The notes: generated by a model from the letters alone, not told the origin. Counted from the first letter of the stretch, positions 43,015 to 54,317 are shown. The stretch is DNA of 64,000 nucleotides from Balaenoptera acutorostrata (GCF_949987535.1 NC_080064.1:46829937-46893936), one strand, 5' to 3'. A program made the numbers and translations.

Positions 43015-43255
43015 GGCATGGGTTTAGGAATTAATCCCAGCTTTGGTTTAGCTTTAGGCAGGATTAGTTATTACTCAGGACGTGGGCAAATCAATTTCTT
43101 TCTTTAAGCCTCAGTTTCTTTATCTCTAACATGGGGTTAATAATCTCTACTTGGCAGTTCAGGGTGAAGAGAAAACGTAAAATGAGATAACTATAAACAA
43201 CAGTGCCTCACGGAGTGCATAATTGCTGCTTCATAAATGTTAATTCCTCTTCCTT
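43015..43255 (+). mobile_element. MIR, near full length
   Basis: Sense: 'taagcctcagtttctttatc', then 'acagtgcctcacggagtgca' and 'ttcataaatgttaattcctc'. Confidence 0.8.
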
Positions 43256-43444
43256 ATCTGTGAATGGGGGTGGGGAGGAGGTGATAATGCAAGTCCCATA
43301 GGGCTGGGCTCACGGCTGCCTGTGATAACATGCGAATGGGGGCTTAACAATAATCATTTCATTTCCTTAGGATTCCCATGTGATCCTTTCTAATGCCTCT
43401 GACTTTACAAGGTGACCTCAAAGTCTCTAAAAGACATCGACCAA

Positions 43445-43560
43445 AAGGGCTATTGAGCCCCACTGTGCTAGGCTCTGTCCTGGGCGTGGGAGGCACACAC
43501 ACTGGATAGACTCCAGCCCTGACCTTAGGGCGCTCAGAGGCTCACTAAGGACGGAGACAT
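43445..43560 (-). mobile_element. L2 3' fragment
   Basis: Antisense: 'actgtgctaggctctgtcct', 'ccctgaccttagggcgctca'. Confidence 0.65.
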
Positions 43561-43689
43561 CCCCAGTTCAAATTTGGGGTAGAAAACTAATGTGTACTAT
43601 TCTAGGATAGGAAAGAGGCATGGGAGCAATTTTTCTCTTGCCTGAATGTGATGCCAAAGATAGGCTTTTAGAACTTGAAGGAAGCTTCA

Positions 43690-43800
43690 TAGGACTCAAG
43701 CTACACCTATACTGCATGAGTGGGAAAGTAAAGGTCCAGAGAGGAGAAACAAGTGTCTGAGGTCACGTTGCTATTTGTTGGTAGGGACAGGAGCACAGCG
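43690..43800 (-). mobile_element. weak MIR fragment
   Basis: Antisense: 'aaaggtccagagaggagaaa', 'gtctgaggtcacgttgc'. Confidence 0.5.
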
Positions 43801-43819
43801 CACAGCTCAGAGCTTCCGC

Positions 43820-44125
43820 TTCTTTGGCTAATTCCTACTCCTCCTTCCCATTAAAGGACACGGCCTTAGAAGATCATTTCCTCTTCGCTCCCTCCACCCC
43901 CTGCACCCACCCTCCGCCGTACACACACATGGGTGAGGCCTCTCCTAATCTCGCCTGCGCTTCAGGCTTCCCGTTTGGTAACACTCATTACATCTATAAT
44001 CAATCACTATTTAATGGCCTTTTCTCCCATTGGATTGCAAGCCCTGTGAAGGCAGGAGCCCCTTCCCTCCTGTTCACTGCTCTATCTCCAGCACAGAAGG
44101 GGCTCAGTAAATAATTGTTGAAGGA
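43820..44125 (+). mobile_element. L2 LINE 3' end
   Basis: Sense: 'gcaagccctgtgaaggcagg', 'gttcactgctctatctccag', 'gctcagtaaataattgttga'. Reaches the L2 3' terminus. Confidence 0.8.
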
Positions 44126-44684
44126 CAAAGTGTTGTGTGCCCCCGACTCCTGTCCTCTGAGTACATCTGAGCCTTTCGGGAAGTGAGGAGCAAGGGCATA
44201 GGAAGTGATGGCATTCAGAGTCCCCTCTGTGCCAGGCGCAGAACGGGGTGACTGTCTCAGATGACCTCACTGCATCTTCTAGCACCCGAGTGCCTGGTGG
44301 GGCCCCAGAAGGAGACAGAGTCAGGAAACAGGTTTAGATTCAACTTTAGTTTTCCTTGGAAGTCAGGAAGCAGTGTCATGAATGGACAATGGGAGAGATA
44401 ATGACACTTAGAGGTACCCAGAACCTTCGCAGGGAAGCTAGTAATTCAAAGTCCAGTAGGCCTCATGTCACCGAAACCAGTGTGTGTGTGGGGGGAGGGG
44501 GTGGCTGGTCGTTGACGGCACGGGCTCAAGCAAGGACACATCTCCTGGGTTCCGTCCGCTCGTTGGTCTGCTGCATAGAGAGCCTTCACTGAACCAGTCA
44601 AGGGGGCAGTGACCATCACTAGTGGCCTCTAACTGTTCCCTGCTGGACATTCATTTACTGTCCAGTATACCCAACTCTACTGGA
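44126..44684. other. unassigned sequence
   Basis: Contains a G-rich run near 44489-44505. No repeat or exon recognised. Confidence 0.4.
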
Positions 44685-44880
44685 AACTGGGCTGTGACTT
44701 ATTCCTTTCCTCTTAGCTCTGTGATCTTGGGTAAGTGCTTTAAGCTCTCTGGACTTCAGATACCTCATCTATAAAATGGGGATAAAAGAGTACTCAGATA
44801 ACAGGCCTTCTGTGAAGATTAAATGCGTCAAAACCAGCAAAGTGCTTAGGTAATGATATAAATAATTAACGTTTAGTGAG
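44685..44880 (+). mobile_element. MIR, near full length
   Basis: Sense: 'agctctgtgatcttgggtaa', 'gatacctcatctataaaatg', 'ccagcaaagtgcttagg'. Confidence 0.8.
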
Positions 44881-44944
44881 TACAATGTGCCAGGCCCTGT
44901 TCTCTTTCCATGACATCGAGAACAGTGTCTGGTCTTGGGTGGGT

Positions 44945-45085
44945 AAGGGTATTAGTTTGCTAGGGCTGCTGTGACCAAGCACCACCTCTGCTGTCATCGT
45001 GTAAAAACAGCCGAGGACAACACATAGACAAATGGGTGTGGCTGCGTTCCAATAAAACTTTATTTACAAAAATGGGCCAGTTTGC
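44945..45085 (+). mobile_element. two old repeat fragments, one hAT-like
   Basis: 'tattagtttgctagggctgc' (44950-44985) is the edge of one common repeat. 'gcgttccaataaaactttat' to 'agtttgctgacccctgac' (about 45045-45095) is a hAT-type fragment. Both are truncated. Confidence 0.5.
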
Positions 45086-45094
45086 TGACCCCTG

Positions 45095-45195
45095 ACCCTC
45101 TAAACCTCAGTTTCCTCATCCACAAATGGAGATAATAATCCTTTCCTTTCTGGGTTTTTGTAGGAGTAAATATGATAGTTAACAGCCCTTAGGTA
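45095..45195 (+). mobile_element. MIR fragment
   Basis: Sense: 'taaacctcagtttcctcatc', 'cacaaatggagataataatc'. Confidence 0.75.
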
Positions 45196-46119
45196 AATTA
45201 TATTGAGCTCTTCGTTTGTGCCAGCCCTGTGATACTGCTTTCTTATTCTCATTATTGTTCTGCTGTAGCATTATAAGGGACACATCCTGGATCACAGAGC
45301 CCTGAATTAGGGATCAGGAGAGTTGAGGGTATGACTGTGGTTCTCACTATTCATGTGGTTGGGGGTGAGTGATTTCCCTTTGAACTTAGTGCCTCCGTCT
45401 ATAGGACAGGGAACACGATGCCTGGCTCAAAGGCTAGACAAGAGATGAGAACCTGCAAGGCCCACTCTCAACTGCCTGTGACCACAAGGAAGGGAAAGGG
45501 AAGTCGCCCAATCTGCTGATGTTGGGTGAGCGTGGGAAGGCTTTTCCTCAGGCTGCCGATGAAAAGGCCTCCTGTCGCCCCCTTTTATCTGACGCCTTGA
45601 ACCCTTTTCCTGACCCCCTTCCCTACTCCGGCTCCCACCAATGCATGACTGCCGTGGAACCCAGATTAGAGAGGAACCGTGCTCAGGAAGTGCTTGAACC
45701 GGCCAAAGTGGAAACATTTCTCAGGGCTGGCCAAACTGGATGGCGTCCAGGGCCATGAGGAAGAGTTTGCTTTTGGGTGCCTGGGTGGGGACTGGGTGGG
45801 GGAAGAGGGGACAATGTGAAGGTTCTGTGCAGCAGTGCTTCTCGCAGCACTGGCTCTGAGGCAGAAGGTCGAGCTGGTCGGCTCTAAAGCAAACATTCTT
45901 TCTAGAGCCACAGTCTCCCACTGCCTTGCAGAACTTAGAAATCTGATGAGATTGTTTCTGACCTGATCCTTCCTTCTGTGTGTGTGTACGTGTGTGCGCA
46001 CACAGAGGTGTGGAGGCTACAGAAGGGCTTCCTCTCTCCTGGGGCTGGGAGGGCTTTGGGGTGTGCAGGTCAGGGCTTGCCAAGAGGGTGTGAAGGGTGC
46101 AGCTAACATATTTGCTGTC
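45196..46119. other. unassigned sequence
   Basis: About 0.9 kb. Short ORFs on both strands without recognised domains; a GT-rich run at 45977-45999. Confidence 0.4.
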
Positions 46120-46320
46120 TTTGTAGCACTTTTGTGCACCAGGCACTGTGCTGGGTGGCTTGTATGCATTCTTTTTCTTAATAATGAGACAGGCATTGCC
46201 CTGCACAGGTTAAAGATGACGATACTGAGTCTCAGAGTGGCTAAGTTCCTTCCCAGGGCCATGTAGCTAGGAATGAGCGAAGGAGGACCCAGCCCCGTGT
46301 GCCTGGATGCGAGACTGCAT
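46120..46320 (-). mobile_element. MIR, near full length
   Basis: Antisense: 'ttttgtgcaccaggcactgt', 'gatactgagtctcagagtgg', 'cccagggccatgtagctagg'. Confidence 0.75.
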
Positions 46321-46604
46321 TGAGATGGTCCCCTGGATGGGAAAGCTTGTGCCATCCTTCCAACAGCTCAGCTCCCCTGCTTTGGCTTAGGTTCCTGGAG
46401 TCCCCTTTTCCCAGCCAGATGGTGGGAGATAGAAAGAGCAATAATTATCTTTTGTCTCAGGTGTTTCTATGCCCCTGCCAACCCCCAGTCAAGGGGTCTC
46501 CATCCCACTGGAACTCTGCACAGGAATGACCCCACGGGTCTGGCTTTGGGTCCAGCATCTCTCTCTTACACACTCCCTTCCACTTGCCCTGTTTCAATGG
46601 TGAT
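46321..46604. other. unassigned sequence
   Basis: Nothing recognised. Confidence 0.4.
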
Positions 46605-46815
46605 AGGGCAGCTCCTGTTTAGCGACCTGCTGCTATGTGCCAGACGCTGGGCTTAGTGATTTTCATTTCTTGTTTAATCCTCACCACCCCTATGAAGTAC
46701 AATTTGATATCTCCATGTAACAGATGAGAACACTCCGATGTAGAGAGTTTAAATAACGAACCACATGGCCAGTAGACTGCAGAGCTGGGTGGTACTTCTA
46801 GGTTTGTCCAAGTTC
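46605..46815 (-). mobile_element. MIR, near full length
   Basis: Antisense: 'tgctatgtgccagacgctgg', 'tttaatcctcaccaccccta', 'ccatgtaacagatgagaaca'. Confidence 0.85.
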
Positions 46816-46914
46816 ACAGTCTGTTCTCTGAACTGCTCTGCTTTCCTGGCCCCCTCATCACAGGGTGTGACACTTTTCCAGGTACAGGGCTGAGTCCTCA
46901 CTAGAATGCTAGCA

Positions 46915-47140
46915 GGGTCCTAGATGTGGGGAGACACTGGATCTGGAGTCACAGAAAACTGGTTTGAACCACAGTGTTGACATTTCTTAGCTATGTGACC
47001 TTGGCACTTCATTTTTCTAAAGCTTAGTTTTCTCACTGTTAAAATAGAGATAACCATGCCCTGTATAATTATATGATTCTGACCACATGATTCATGGTGC
47101 TATCAAAATGCCCAGCACATATGTGATTAATGTTTGATGC
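46915..47140 (+). mobile_element. MIR, near full length
   Basis: Sense: 'tcttagctatgtgaccttgg', 'agcttagttttctcactgtt', 'aaaatgcccagcacatatgt'. Confidence 0.85.
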
Positions 47141-47694
47141 ATGGATGAATTCAAACTGAGCCTTCCTGCGAGCCTGGCTCTGCTGACGTCCTGGGCACCT
47201 CCCTCTCACCTGTAATCCTAGGTTGGAGAGCAGCGATTTCTACTTTCATGTTCTTACCCTGGCAAGAGCTGCTGTATGGCGTACCTGCCTGGTACAGGAG
47301 GGGGTAGCAAGAGACCAAAATATTCTTCCCTCACAAAAAAGCCAACCCTATTCGTTTTCACGTGACACTCTCACGCTTCCCTCTTCCTTTTCCTCTCCTT
47401 GCCTGAAATAAACCTCACGCGTCAAAATCACTCAGCATCCCTTAAAGGGACACAGGCCTCCTCTTGATACCAATTCAAGAAGTGAGTCCCCTCCCCCTCC
47501 ACTCTTCCCCCAGCCTTGATAATTCCTTGTGACCATTAGGACTAAAACATCTGGTAGCTAGAAACCCATGCTCCCAGCCTGGCCTGAGTTTTCTTGCTCT
47601 CTGCCCCCTTCTCTCCAACTCCATCCTGGCTCCAAGGCACAGAATGTGGGCTGAGGAGATACCCTCAGTTAGAGACCTAAGGCTGAATAGGAAA
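47141..47694. other. unassigned sequence
   Basis: No repeat recognised. A stretch at 47340-47430 includes 'gaaataaacctcacgcgtca', which could be an LTR polyadenylation region, but nothing else supports that. Confidence 0.35.
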
Positions 47695-47890
47695 GGTAAG
47701 CTGGGAAGAGCACAGTCGGGGGGGCACCTGGGCTTGAATCTTAATCCTTCACTTTCTGACCACATAGCCTTGGGGTCATCACCAAATCTCTCTGTGCCCA
47801 CCTCTTTGTTTGTTACTGGGGATAGCATTACCTAATTTGCAGATGGGGGTTTAATGACATGTTGTCTGTAAATTATCCAGTCCGTTGTGC
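47695..47890 (+). mobile_element. MIR fragment
   Basis: Sense: 'cacctgggcttgaatcttaa', 'gaccacatagccttggggtc'. Confidence 0.7.
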
Positions 47891-48844
47891 GCACTTAACC
47901 ACGACTGCTACCATCAGACACCTGTAGTCACAGATGGATCTAGTTGAGCCCAGGGGCCTTATTCACAGATCTCTGGAGTCAGAGGTAAGGGGAGGGCGCA
48001 AGGGTGTGGGAGGAAGAAGTTGATGAAACCACGCTGCTACTTCTTTTTCCTAGTCCAGACCAAGGGTTAGGTCCCAGTCTTCTGAATAGGGTCCAGGGCA
48101 GAGGCTTAAGGTGTGTTTTTCACAAAGGCCTATGTGAGGTTTGGTTCCCAGCAGGGCTGCTTTGGGGCCCAGCTGGCAAAGTGAGATACAGGTTTGGGGA
48201 GAGGGCCCCTTTCCCAGGGATGCCTGGAACGTGGGTTGATTCAAGGTCTGTCCTGAGGACTGAAGGGTGCAGTTCTGGGGGCCCTGGGAAGGAAGAGCTG
48301 CTCTCAGCGGTGGGAATGGTGGCAGGGAGGGACCCTCCCCTAGAAGCTTCCAAACTACAGGTACGCTTGAGGGTAGCACAGAGCCCAGAGTTCGTGAGAT
48401 GGCTCAGAAAACCCCAGGGGCGACTTTGAGGAAGGCCAGATTCCTTCATCAGCAGGTGAGGGCTCTGAGCCAGTGGCATCGGAATTGTTAATGGGACCTC
48501 CTTTTCCCCCACAGCCTGCTGAGGGTCCCAGGGGATGTAATAGCATCAGTCTTGGTTCCAGAAATTCTTGGGGTGGGGGAGGCACCCCAATCAGCTGCAG
48601 TTGGCTGAGCTGCCGGGAGGAGCTCCGGCTGGACCCTGCCCGAAGGCAGGCTGGGGAGGGAGCAGTGGGGCCAGGCCTTGGAGAGCCTCCAGGCCCTCTG
48701 GGAGGCTGAGCGAGAGCTCTGGGCTCCTGCTGGTGGGCTCAGATTCAGGGAAGGTGCTGGTCTAGAGGCAAAGACTGGGCAGTGTTACAGGGGCCTGTCA
48801 GACTGTGGAATGGTCCCTAATATTTGGTGAGAAGCATTACAGCA
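47891..48844. other. unassigned GC-rich sequence
   Basis: About 0.95 kb with overlapping short ORFs (141 codons at 48004-48429 plus; 130 at 48120-48512 minus). None has a recognised domain. CpG is low, so it does not look like a CpG-island promoter. Confidence 0.4.
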
Positions 48845-48965
48845 CGGCTGGAAGCACTACAGCCTAATGGTTATGTGCAGGAATGGAGCCTACTAGGGTT
48901 CCAATCGCAGCTCTACCACATCCCAACTCCGTAACCCTAGGCAAACTGCTTAGCCTGGTGGGGCA
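48845..48965 (+). mobile_element. MIR 5' fragment
   Basis: Sense MIR head: 'ctacagcctaatggttatgt', 'agggttccaatcgcagctct', 'accctaggcaaactgcttag'. Confidence 0.75.
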
Positions 48966-49218
48966 CTTAGAGACATGCTGCCAGGCAGAGCGTAAGTGTT
49001 GGTTTTATTGCCTGTCGGTTACCTTATGTGCTGATGGTTATACATTCAAGGTGGGTATAGTCCGATCCTCCAGCTGGGCCTTCAGTAGCTCTGCCTGTGA
49101 GAGGATGGAAGCAAAAGAGCCTTCGGAAATGGGCTCCAGATAACAAAATCTGGTCTTCCAAAAGTCTCCTAGTAAACAAAACCACAATAAACATTAAAAA
49201 TATTTCTAACTGAGGAAG

Positions 49219-49238
49219 GAATATGCATATGCATATTC
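49219..49238. promoter_or_regulatory. 20-bp perfect palindrome with a POU (MORE) site
   Basis: A perfect palindrome whose centre (49223-49234) is ATGCATATGCAT, identical to the MORE element bound by dimers of POU factors such as OCT1, OCT4 or PIT1. A gtataaaaagg stretch follows at about 49244-49262. The match is exact; function is unproven and the site may simply lie in an old L1. Confidence 0.4.
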
Positions 49239-49352
49239 TAGACATTCCAACAGTATAAAAAGGTAGAGTGAAACCACGTTTCCATGTGACCCCAGAGCCT
49301 TCTCTAGTCCTTCTCCTTAGGAGGATGGTTTCCTAAAATGGTTGTGCAAATA

Positions 49353-49354
<2 letters not shown>

Positions 49355-49386
<32 letters not shown>
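49355..49386. repeat. (GT)16 microsatellite
   Basis: Uninterrupted over 32 bp. Confidence 0.97.
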
Positions 49387-49389
<3 letters not shown>

Positions 49390-49439
49390 GTATACGTACT
49401 ATTATGCACTCCAAATAAACTCTATTTTGCTAATATTTA

Positions 49440-49655
49440 CTGAGTTCTTACGGTTCCCCAAGTACAGTGCTAGTACCTTCCCATGTGTTATTTAGTCCTG
49501 TAATGACCTTGTGTGGTCGTAACGCAGATATGATATCGTTACTTTGACTATTCTGTGGATGAGGAAAAGGGGTCTTGGTGAGCACACTTGCCCACAGCCA
49601 CAGAACTGAAGACTGGATGAGCCAGGGGTCAATCGGGTGGGACTGACGCAAAGGG
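49440..49655 (-). mobile_element. MIR, near full length
   Basis: Antisense: 'ttatttagtcctgtaatgac', 'ctgtggatgaggaaaagggg', 'tgcccacagccacagaactg'. Confidence 0.75.
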
Positions 49656-49910
49656 GATGCGGGTCCTAGTACTTCATGCTGCCTCTTCACTGCCTGTCCG
49701 GAAAATGCTTTCTGTGAATTTCTTAATTTGACTTCAGAAGGTCTAAAACAGGCACTCAATGCTAGAGTTTATTCTGCTGGGGCAGAGTTTATTCAGTGGG
49801 GCCTCATTTGTGTGCCCACTGTCCATTTATTAATTGTCACCTGAAGAAGTTGTCCTGGTCCCCATGAAACATGGCTGGGGCTTGCTCTTAGGGCCAACTG
49901 ACCTGCTTAG
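49656..49910. other. unassigned sequence
   Basis: Includes two near copies of 'agagtttattc(t/a)g(c/t)tggggc' at 49764-49802. Nothing else recognised. Confidence 0.4.
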
Positions 49911-49991
49911 ACTGTGTGTGTGCATGCATGTATGTGTGCATGTGTATGTATGTATGTGTCCCTATATGTGTGCGTGCATGTGTGTGTGTGA
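49911..49991. repeat. degenerate GT/ATGT simple repeat
   Basis: Mixed GTGTGT, GCATGTAT and GTATGTAT units, alternating purine-pyrimidine. Confidence 0.95.
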
Positions 49992-50289
49992 CATTTGACT
50001 CAGAGAGATCTGAGAAGCAGTGACAGTGCAGGTTTGCCATTGGTAAAGACCAAAGGGGACAGTGGAATAAACCTTTGTCTGACCCCTCACCCCTTTTTGG
50101 TTTCATTATTTTTTACAAAGAATCAAAGTAAGGCCTGTCCCAGAGAAGGGAGTCACCCTGATTTTGGGAAAGTTTTAAACAGAATAATAATATTTACTTT
50201 GCTCTGTCATTGTGAGGACTGGAGAGAATAGTACATGTTTGTGCTTTTCCAGCTGGGTAGTCATAACTCTGATTCCACAGTCATACATG
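49992..50289. other. unassigned sequence
   Basis: Nothing recognised. Confidence 0.4.
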
Positions 50290-50297
50290 CTCTAAAC

Positions 50298-50796
50298 CAG
50301 GGGTCCCCAATCCCTGGGCCACGGACCGGTACTGGTCTGTGGCCTGTTGGGAGCTGGGCTGCACAGCAGGAGGTGAGTGGCGGGCGAGCGAGCAAAGCTT
50401 CATCTGTATTTACAGCTGCTCCCCTTCGCTCACATTACTGCCTGAGCTCCACCTCTTGTCAGATCGGCGGCAGCACTGGATTCTTATAGGGGTGCGAACC
50501 CTACTGTGAACTGCACGTGCAAGGGATCTAGGTTGTGCGCTCCTTATGAGATCTGAGGTGGAGCTGAGGTGGTCCCATCACCCCCAGGAAAACAAGCTCA
50601 GGGCTCTCACTGATTCTGCATTATGGTGAGTTGTATAGTTATTTCATTATATGTTACAATGTAATAATGATAGAAATAAAGTGCACAATAAATGTAATGT
50701 GCTTGAATCATCTTGAAACCATCCCCCCACCCTGTCTGTGGAAAAATTGTCTTCCACGAAACCGGTCCCTGGTGCCAAAAATGTTGGGGACCGCTG
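50298..50796 (+). mobile_element. MER1A-type hAT-Charlie element, complete
   Basis: Termini caggggtccccaa and ttggggaccgctg form inverted repeats. An exact 8-bp target duplication, ctctaaac, lies at 50290-50297 and 50797-50804, the size expected for hAT. Interior phrases ('gggccacggaccggtactgg', 'acgaaaccggtccctggtg') match MER1. 499 bp, non-autonomous. Confidence 0.93.
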
Positions 50797-50879
50797 CTCT
50801 AAACTACAGATGAACAGTAAATTAGAAGATGGCATTGATAGTTTTTAATTTAAAGAGAGCGTGAACACACTATGGAGGA

Positions 50880-51140
50880 AATACATCATAGTAGTAAAGG
50901 GCATGGTCTTTGGAGCCAGACTCTCTGGGTCCAGATTCTGGCTCTGACATTTGCTGGCTGTGCAACCTCAGGTAAGCTAGTTAACCTCTCTGTACCTCAG
51001 TTTTCTCATCTGCAGAATAGAGGTAATAATAGTGCCAGCCTCATAGAAACACCAAAAAAATAGAAGAATTATACATGGAAAAAGCTTAAAACAACATCTC
51101 TTTTAAGTGCTCAATAAATCTTAGCTAGTACTATTATGAG
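50880..51140 (+). mobile_element. MIR, essentially full length
   Basis: Sense from 'catcatagtagtaaagggca' through 'ttggagccagactctctggg', 'taacctctctgtacctcagt' to 'gtgctcaataaatcttagc'. The best-preserved MIR in the window. Confidence 0.9.
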
Positions 51141-51600
51141 GAACAGAATGTAAAAGTCATATTCTTTTAAAAGATAAAACAGGAGACTTCAATGAATTTT
51201 TGCACTTGTTCCAGTTGGCCTCGGGCTAAATTTTTACAACCAGCTGGGTTCTCTTGCTCACTCTGTGCATTGAGGCACTTTTCTGGAAATTTTTGAGAGG
51301 TACTGTGTCTATACAACGCCTGGCACTTAGTTGGTGTAAAATACATTATAGCTGTCATCTTCAATATTGTTAGTGTCATTCAAAGGAGTGTTATATCTGT
51401 CAAATTTGAGACATGATGTCCTTACTTTAGTGAGGTGACGTCAGCGGGAGATACTTGCATCTTCTGGATGAGCAGAGCTTACCGAGGCTGTTGGTAGGGC
51501 CTGGGGGAAAAAATGAGGCCTAGTCCTTCTTAAGATTTGGGGGTTAAAAATGAGGTCTGATTATTCTTCCTTGATGGCCTGCTATTTGCCTGGTAGCTAT
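51141..51600. other. unassigned sequence
   Basis: Nothing recognised. Confidence 0.4.
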
Positions 51601-51790
51601 AAATGGCTTTTGGTGATTTCTAAAAAATCAAACCTACTCTTGGAGGACAAAGATTAGCCATTTTGAGAGAGCTTCTAAACATTTATTAGGCAATAAATAT
51701 ATGAAAAGAATTTAACCTCACTAAAACCTCCCAAATGTAAATTTAAAAAACTTGACCATAATTTCTTTTTTGAAATTAGTCAACATGGGG
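51601..51790 (+). repeat. unidentified repeat, copy A
   Basis: Shares with 53620-53812 a long run of matching phrases: 'aatggcttttgg', 'ggacaaagattagccat', 'gataaatatatgaaaa' (here caataaatatatgaaaa), 'ccaaatgtaa', 'cattagt..aacat'. Same orientation, about 2 kb apart, diverged with small indels. Confidence 0.8.
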
Positions 51791-51929
51791 ATTGCCATCA
51801 GGTTGAGTTATACCTGGTCCTGTAAAGTGAAAATTGCATATAATCAATATTACACTTGACCTGACCATTAAGTGTGGCACACTTTATTTGTATTTTATAA
51901 TTCCCCATACTAATTAATTATAAAATCTT

Positions 51930-52310
51930 TTTATTTTAAAAATGTCTGTCACACACAGAAATAAATTGTGTACAGAAAAATCTCTCTGTAGCCATCACTC
52001 AGCTTCAACTCAGCATTTTGCCATATTAGGTTCATCTACCAACTAGCCTTCCCACCTTTTATTTTGCTGCAGATTTTAAAGCAAATCATAGACATCATGT
52101 CATTTGTCTACATTTAAAAAAGTAAAGTTCTTTTTTTAACCTAACTGTAATGACATTATCACATCCAACAAAATTAACAGTAATTTATTGATATCATCTA
52201 ATACCAGCTTTCCTTCAGTTTTTAAAAAACGTCTTTTAACAGTTGGTTTGTTTGAATCAGACTTTCAACAAGGCCCACATGTTCACACGAATTCCTATGC
52301 ATAGTATGGA
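51930..52310 (-). mobile_element. old L1 3'UTR fragment
   Basis: Antisense: 'agccatcactcagcttcaac', 'tttaaagcaaatcatagaca', 'acagttggtttgtttgaatc'. Confidence 0.75.
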
Positions 52311-53619
52311 GTTGAGAACTCTAAGCCAAGTTAGAGGAAGAAAGGAAAGGATAATTATAATTATAGCTAGTCATAGTGGCTTTATGAAGGGGATGCTTTG
52401 AAAACTATTAATGTGTTTTTCTATTTTGCTTCCTTCCTTTCTTGACCTTTGCTCTAGCTGACCTGAGGTATCCATTATCCTGGGGCTAGATCATGATTTA
52501 TAACAGAAGGAATGGAAAAAGAAAGGGCAAGTTAATATCCCTCCTCTGACAAGTAAAATAGAATTATTCAACAGGAAAATAGCCTTGCAAGCCAGGTGTT
52601 ATCTTGAAAGAGGAATTCTAAATTCCTTTAGTTTTCCCCTTTAGCTTTTCAGCAATGCATTCTGATTTACCCAGCTTATGGAGTTCCCGTTGTGTGTACC
52701 AGAAATACCCCTGTGCTCCATTAAGGCATCGCCAGGAAGCTCTAGTGAAAGACGGAGGTCGTGATGTGATGGTAGAGGGGCTATCTGACCTTTTGGGATG
52801 CTGTGAGATAGTGAAAAAGACATAGAAAGGAAAAGGAGGAATGAGGAGGTAAGAGATCAATTTATATTGGATGTTCTCTCAGCTTTGGCCCAGAAAGTTG
52901 GGAGGCATGTTGAATAAGTATAACCAAGGGCAGAGGGGCTCTTGTACTTCTTACCAGTTGAGACTCTGCTGAATATATTGTCGTTCTGGGCTGTGACCAC
53001 ATCCACATGGCAGTGTGGCATGGCTGGGCAGAGATGGCCACACAGAAAGTGGTGAGAATTTGGCTAGGAAGCATTGCCAATGGGGGTCGCCATGGTTGGG
53101 CAGCATCAAGGTGCTCTGGAGGAAGGGCTGCACGGTGGACCACCTGGGCCAGGCCAAATTGGAGTCATAGCAAATGGGAGGGAGTCTAGAGCCAACAGAG
53201 GAGTCGAAACTGCCAGGGAGAGCTGGGACGAGGCAAAGCCAGCCAGGCAGCCCCCTGGGCTCTGACCAGCTGTGGAAAGCCTGGACTACAAGTTGCTCTA
53301 GTGCAGACCAAACTTCAGCTGTGAATCCCAGCAGGTGGATCAGGGACTCCTGCCCAACCTGGGCCAGAAGAGCCAGAGCAGCCAGAAAAATATGACTCTT
53401 CACCTTCCAGGACTTCATTTAAACCCTATCTCTTCCCCCATACACCCAGATGTCATCTTGGAGAGGAGCCAGGAAAGGAGCCAGAAGACTGGTATGTCTG
53501 AGAGCTTAAGCCTTCATTTCCCCTTAGAGAGTAAACATTCTTTGAAGGGATCACTTATGTTATTGTGTTATACTGAGGTTCAAACGTGATTAGACATGGA
53601 AGTAATCAGGTCATCCTTT
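52311..53619. other. unassigned sequence containing a 155-codon ORF
   Basis: No repeat recognised in 1.3 kb. 52880-53420 is GC-richer than its surroundings and has overlapping open frames on both strands (155 codons minus at 52951-53418; up to 93 codons in other frames). This pattern fits low stop density rather than a gene. It could be a decayed retrocopy or a foreign repeat; no domain seen. Confidence 0.4.
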
Positions 53620-53812
53620 TGAATGGCTTTTGGCTATTTCCAAAAATCAAATCTACTCTCAGAGGACAAAGATTAGCCATTTTTGAAAGGCTTCTAAAAA
53701 CATTCTAACTGATAAATATATGAAAAAAGTTAACTTCAATTATCTGCCCAAATGTAAACTAAGACAACCATCCCATACTTTCTTCTTTGACATTAGTAAA
53801 CATTGGAAAAAG
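53620..53812 (+). repeat. unidentified repeat, copy B
   Basis: Partner of 51601-51790. The reverse complement of its start contains a protein-like phrase (NLCPLRVDLIFGNSQK) that suggests a decayed transposase or similar coding element; this is tentative. Confidence 0.8.
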
Positions 53813-53929
53813 TACAAAAAATCTGCTAGTTGGGAGGAAAACAGTTATACACAAAACAAAGGAGCCACATGGTCTTGGTCTGAGTTTCGATAGGAGTTAA
53901 GTGTTCCACCCTGGTATAACAGGAACACG

Positions 53930-54145
53930 AATCAAGCACTTTTTCTGGGCCTGGTGCTGCTGTAAGAAATTTAGGTGTGTTATTTCACCAAACTGTTACA
54001 ATAACCCAATGAGATATATACTCTTACCACCCCACTTTACAGATGGGGAAACTGAGCCACAGATAGGTTAAATACCTTGCTAAATTTGCACAGTTAGAAA
54101 ATAGTAGACCCAGGCTTTGAATTTGGGAAGTCAGATGTGAAGGCC
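53930..54145 (-). mobile_element. MIR, near full length
   Basis: Antisense: 'gttacaataacccaatgaga', 'actttacagatggggaaact', 'accttgctaaatttgcacag'. Confidence 0.85.
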
Positions 54146-54317
54146 ATTTCCCTTAACCTCAGATTTGCTTGCCCAGATTTGGGAACTCAAACCCTTTTGC
54201 CAGTGTGACAACTATCAGATCCTCAGCACTGATTGGGGTGGGTCGAGAATTTCAAAGCATTCCTTCTTGTCTCTGGTCTCTTTTAGCACTGAGTCTCTGT
54301 AACCTTAACATGTACGG

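Larger units (their letters stand above)
49180..49438 (-). mobile_element. probable old L1 3' fragment
   Basis: 'ctagacattccaacagtata', 'aaaaggtagagtgaaacca' and 'ttctccttaggaggatgg' recall the antisense L1M 3'UTR. It contains the palindrome and the GT repeat listed separately. Confidence 0.5.
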
